Part shown: positions 62,054 through 64,000 of the stretch, one piece after another
How positions within the stretch are numbered: position 1 is the first letter of the stretch
How the letters are laid out: each line of letters begins with the position of its first letter
NCBI RefSeq assembly: GCF_026802175.1
Contig: NZ_CP113797.1
Coordinates: 3,077,026 to 3,141,025 of the forward strand
DNA length: 64,000 nt
Direction: 5' to 3'
From: Thermocoleostomius sinensis A174
GTDB lineage: Bacteria > Cyanobacteriota > Cyanobacteriia > Elainellales > Elainellaceae
The notes under the pieces: generated by a model
Database searches by the model: none
Seen by the model: the letters and a program-made list of their open reading frames with translations, nothing else
Told to the model about the DNA's origin: nothing
Position numbers and translations under genes: made by a program

Positions 62054-62449
62054 TTAGTCGTCCTTAAGATCATACGTAACCCGTAGAAAGGCTCTAATTC
62101 TAGCTAGTAGCTCATCAAAATCAAACGGCTTCCGAATAAAATCATTTGCCCCAATATCTAAACCGTGAATAGCATCCACAGTAGCATGGGCTGTAACTAG
62201 CAGAATTGGAATAAAAGAAATGTTTGGATTTTGTCGAATTTGTCTTGTTACTTCATACCCATCTATATCAGGCATCATGACATCGAGCAAGATCAAATCC
62301 GGAGGAATAACTTGAATTTTTTCGAGTGCAACAGCGCCACCATTAGCCGTTTCCACTTCATATCCCTCTGCTTCTAAAATGGTTTGAAGTAAGATGAGAT
62401 TATCGACAAAATCATCTACCACCAAGATGCGATAGGTGTGGGGAGACAC
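62054..62449 (-). CDS. Receiver-only response regulator
   Basis: A single REC domain of 131 residues: ILVVDDFVDNLILL (acidic pair 12-13), LILLDVMMPDIDG (phospho-acceptor Asp56), LLVTAHA (Thr86) and DFIRKPFDFDEL (Lys107). All key residues are present. There is no output domain, so it works by phosphotransfer or protein contact (CheY/Spo0F mode). The start is GTG 62449. The degenerate kinase in this window is 10 kb away, and no kinase is adjacent. The gene follows the lipid kinase by 154 bases. Confidence 0.92.
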   Translation of the reverse strand: MSPHTYRILVVDDFVDNLILLQTILEAEGYEVETANGGAVALEKIQVIPPDLILLDVMMPDIDGYEVTRQIRQNPNISFIPILLVTAHATVDAIHGLDIGANDFIRKPFDFDELLARIRAFLRVTYDLKDD

Positions 62450-62603
62450 TACTATTACAATACCTCATCAACAACAACCAAATTTGTAAAATTGAACGGT
62501 GGCTTTCAAGATAATTTACTCTATATTTGCCGCACTACAGACAAAAATATATCCTTCTTTAGATAGAGGTTTTGGAGCTATAAGCTAAGTAGTGGCAAAA
62601 TCT

Positions 62604-63575
62604 CTAAGGTGCGTCTTTATCCTTCACCTTCACTTCCAAATTCGGTAGATTCTCCAATTTTTCGTCTGGTGGTTGTTCGCGCGTCGTAGGCGCAAAAATG
62701 ATTAAGCCTTGAGGGACACACTCCACCTCGATCGGCGTTTTACCAATTATTTCTCCATCTAATACAATCTTTTGTGGTGGATCGGTAGCAATAACCACTC
62801 GCTTCGATCGCAAATAGCCAATATCATCCCGTTCGGCTGGATTGCCTTGAAGGGCTGTGTGCAACAAATTATAGGCGGCTGCAATGGCACCAACCAAATT
62901 TCGGGGGGAAATGATGGTGACATTAAGTAATCCATCATCTGCAATGATGCCAGCGGGACCTTGAGCCAACACAGACGTAGGAGGAGCCACGTTTGCGACG
63001 GTAATTGCTGCTGCCGAGACCTTAATTTCCTTGTCATCCGTTTCGATCGTGGCATCAAAGTGCTTGAGGTTGCGTAACTGCTTCAACCCAGACACTACAT
63101 AAGCAAAAATACCAAGGTTATTTTTCGCCTCGCGATCGGCCAATTCGACCGTTTCTGCTTCAAAGCCTATCCCTGCTAGCAACAGCATAGGCTTCTGGTT
63201 GCAATAGGCAACATCGAGCGTGCGAGTTTCGCCATTGAGAATAGCTCGACACGCTTCTTCTAAATTAGTAGGCAAATTGAGGGCATTTGCAAAAGCATTG
63301 GCTGTTCCCGTAGAAATAATTCCCAATGGTGTCTTCGTTCCGATGAGTGCACCTGCCGCTTGGGAAATGGTTCCATCGCCACCTGATGCAATCACCATCT
63401 CAACCCCTCGATCGATTGCCGCTTTCGCTAATTGCTCAGGTGTAATCTCTTCGCTAGTCAAACAGACATCCAATTCAAGTTCAGATTCCAAGATGGAGCG
63501 AATTACATCTAACTGTTGCTGTGGATCACCTTGACCCGCAACTGGATTAAAAATCAAACAAGCAGACCGAGTCAT
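62604..63575 (-). CDS. YegS/DgkB-like lipid kinase
   Basis: The 323-residue diacylglycerol-kinase-catalytic domain protein shows ACLIFNPVAGQGD at the start, the nucleotide-binding GGDGT (65-69), GIISTGTANAFANALNLP, and ADDGLLNVTII plus IVLDGEIIGKTPIEVE at the end. Family members phosphorylate lipids such as diacylglycerol or sphingosine-like bases. It is cytosolic and membrane-associated. It is 29 bases after the oxidoreductase gene on the same strand, so they probably form an operon. The C-terminal tail is charged and variable. Confidence 0.92.
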   Translation of the reverse strand: MTRSACLIFNPVAGQGDPQQQLDVIRSILESELELDVCLTSEEITPEQLAKAAIDRGVEMVIASGGDGTISQAAGALIGTKTPLGIISTGTANAFANALNLPTNLEEACRAILNGETRTLDVAYCNQKPMLLLAGIGFEAETVELADREAKNNLGIFAYVVSGLKQLRNLKHFDATIETDDKEIKVSAAAITVANVAPPTSVLAQGPAGIIADDGLLNVTIISPRNLVGAIAAAYNLLHTALQGNPAERDDIGYLRSKRVVIATDPPQKIVLDGEIIGKTPIEVECVPQGLIIFAPTTREQPPDEKLENLPNLEVKVKDKDAP

Positions 63576-63604
63576 ATCTAACCATCTTTCAATCGCGATT
63601 AGTT

Positions 63605-64000
63605 TTAAGTTAAGGCAGGAAGCACCTTCGCCCCAAAATCTTCAATGAACTGCTCTTGATTGCGATTCACATTATGGAGCATCAGTTCATCAAATCCCAA
63701 TTCAATATCTTGCTGAAGCCACTCAATGTGTTGCTGTAGATGCGAAGAAATACGAACTTGTTGCTCCATTTCATCGGGGTTAACGTACTGAGCCGCTGCC
63801 TCAAATTGAGCCGGAAGTTTGAGATCAGACAATAAAACACTCTGGAAAATATTAGTACTCCACTGATCAAATGCCCCAGAGCGAGCCGCTGCCTCATCTC
63901 GGTCGTAAGAAAGCTGTACCTTCAAAATCATTGGTTTACCTTCTCCACCGCCTCGGCGAAAGGCATCTACCACTTTCTTTAGTTGCTCAGGAGGACGAGA
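63605..64000 (-). CDS. Flavin-dependent (LLM-class) oxidoreductase, C-terminal part (partial)
   Basis: The frame enters from the right edge without a start, so only the last 131 residues are seen. The part with MILKVQLSYDRDEAAARSGAF, then YVNPDEMEQQVRISSHLQQHIEWLQQDIELGFDELMLHNVNRN matches the end of luciferase-like monooxygenases of the TIGR03885 type (non-F420 flavin oxidoreductases), where LGFDELMLHNV is the last barrel strand. The substrate is unknown. It is co-directional with, and 29 bases ahead of, the lipid kinase gene. Confidence 0.82.
   Translation of the reverse strand, partial: SRPPEQLKKVVDAFRRGGGEGKPMILKVQLSYDRDEAAARSGAFDQWSTNIFQSVLLSDLKLPAQFEAAAQYVNPDEMEQQVRISSHLQQHIEWLQQDIELGFDELMLHNVNRNQEQFIEDFGAKVLPALT

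Noticed and set aside
1-64000. tRNA, rRNA, CRISPR arrays and riboswitches.
   Set aside because: I read the intergenic stretches on both strands and saw no cloverleaf, no evenly spaced repeat-spacer pattern and no familiar riboswitch core. A covariance-model scan could still find one.

Overview
The window is chromosomal DNA of a cyanobacterium, probably a filamentous, motile, surface-associated one. The evidence is photosynthesis genes of cyanobacterial type (psbZ, petN), the HIP1 octamer GCGATCGC and its CGATCG core found all along the sequence, a hormogonium-polysaccharide (hps) pseudopilin operon, a major pilin gene, the cyanobacterial psbZ-ribH gene pair, and many short repeats. I see no rRNA, tRNA, CRISPR array, prophage or intact insertion sequence. 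Most of the window is ordinary core genome, with repeat-rich intergenic stretches between about 37.4 and 43 kb and near 59.7 kb.

Layout. 1-3.7 kb: the start of a large membrane protein cut by the left edge, a DUF4112 protein and a pentapeptide-repeat membrane protein. 3.7-11.8 kb (minus): hpsA-hpsB-hpsC-hpsD, one giant secreted protein plus three pseudopilins. 12.3-13.5 kb (minus): rpmB, ribH, psbZ. 13.7-20.8 kb: a DHH-CBS-tRNA nucleotidyltransferase fusion, ftsH, a gamma-carbonic-anhydrase-like protein, and small conserved cyanobacterial genes. 20.9-33.6 kb: a GT39-type glycosyltransferase, a UvrD-like helicase, an MBL-fold hydrolase, ribF, a Ski2-type RNA helicase, the rpsP-khpA-phoH cluster and a JAMM peptidase. 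33.7-39.4 kb: a PPC-domain secreted protein, sat, purE, an outer-membrane-like protein, a methyltransferase and a SAM-hydrolase family protein. 39.9-42.6 kb (minus): pilA, a two-domain methyltransferase, a 50-residue membrane protein and petN. 42.8-49.9 kb: a HAD phosphatase, a tandem ArsA-like ATPase, an orphan ureD, a lipoprotein, a GT2-TPR glycosyltransferase, HU and DUF4385. 50.3-64 kb: a degenerate histidine kinase, a gamma-glutamylcyclotransferase, a GH116 glycosidase, an alpha/beta hydrolase, ruvA, a YihY protein, DUF2993, an inactive-looking rhodanese, a receiver-only response regulator, a lipid kinase and a flavin-dependent oxidoreductase cut by the right edge.

How genes fit together. 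The hps operon and pilA both serve type IV pili. The hps gene set looks like a minor-pilin (FimT/PilV/PilW/PilX) tip complex in which HpsA carries a PilX-like N-terminus on a giant ectodomain with two calcium-type loops. rpsP-khpA-phoH is a ribosome/RNA cluster, and khpA abuts phoH with no gap. sat and ribH/ribF supply sulfate activation and flavins.

Most unusual observations: three tandem 14-base copies of a start region, forming ATGA-coupled mini-ORFs before a small membrane protein; a histidine kinase whose acceptor His is Gln; a JAMM protein whose best start is AUU; a four-copy 28-nt hairpin family with compensatory changes; MITE-like elements sharing GGCGTTGCTGA termini; and heptad-like repeat DNA apparently inserted in frame into several enzyme genes.
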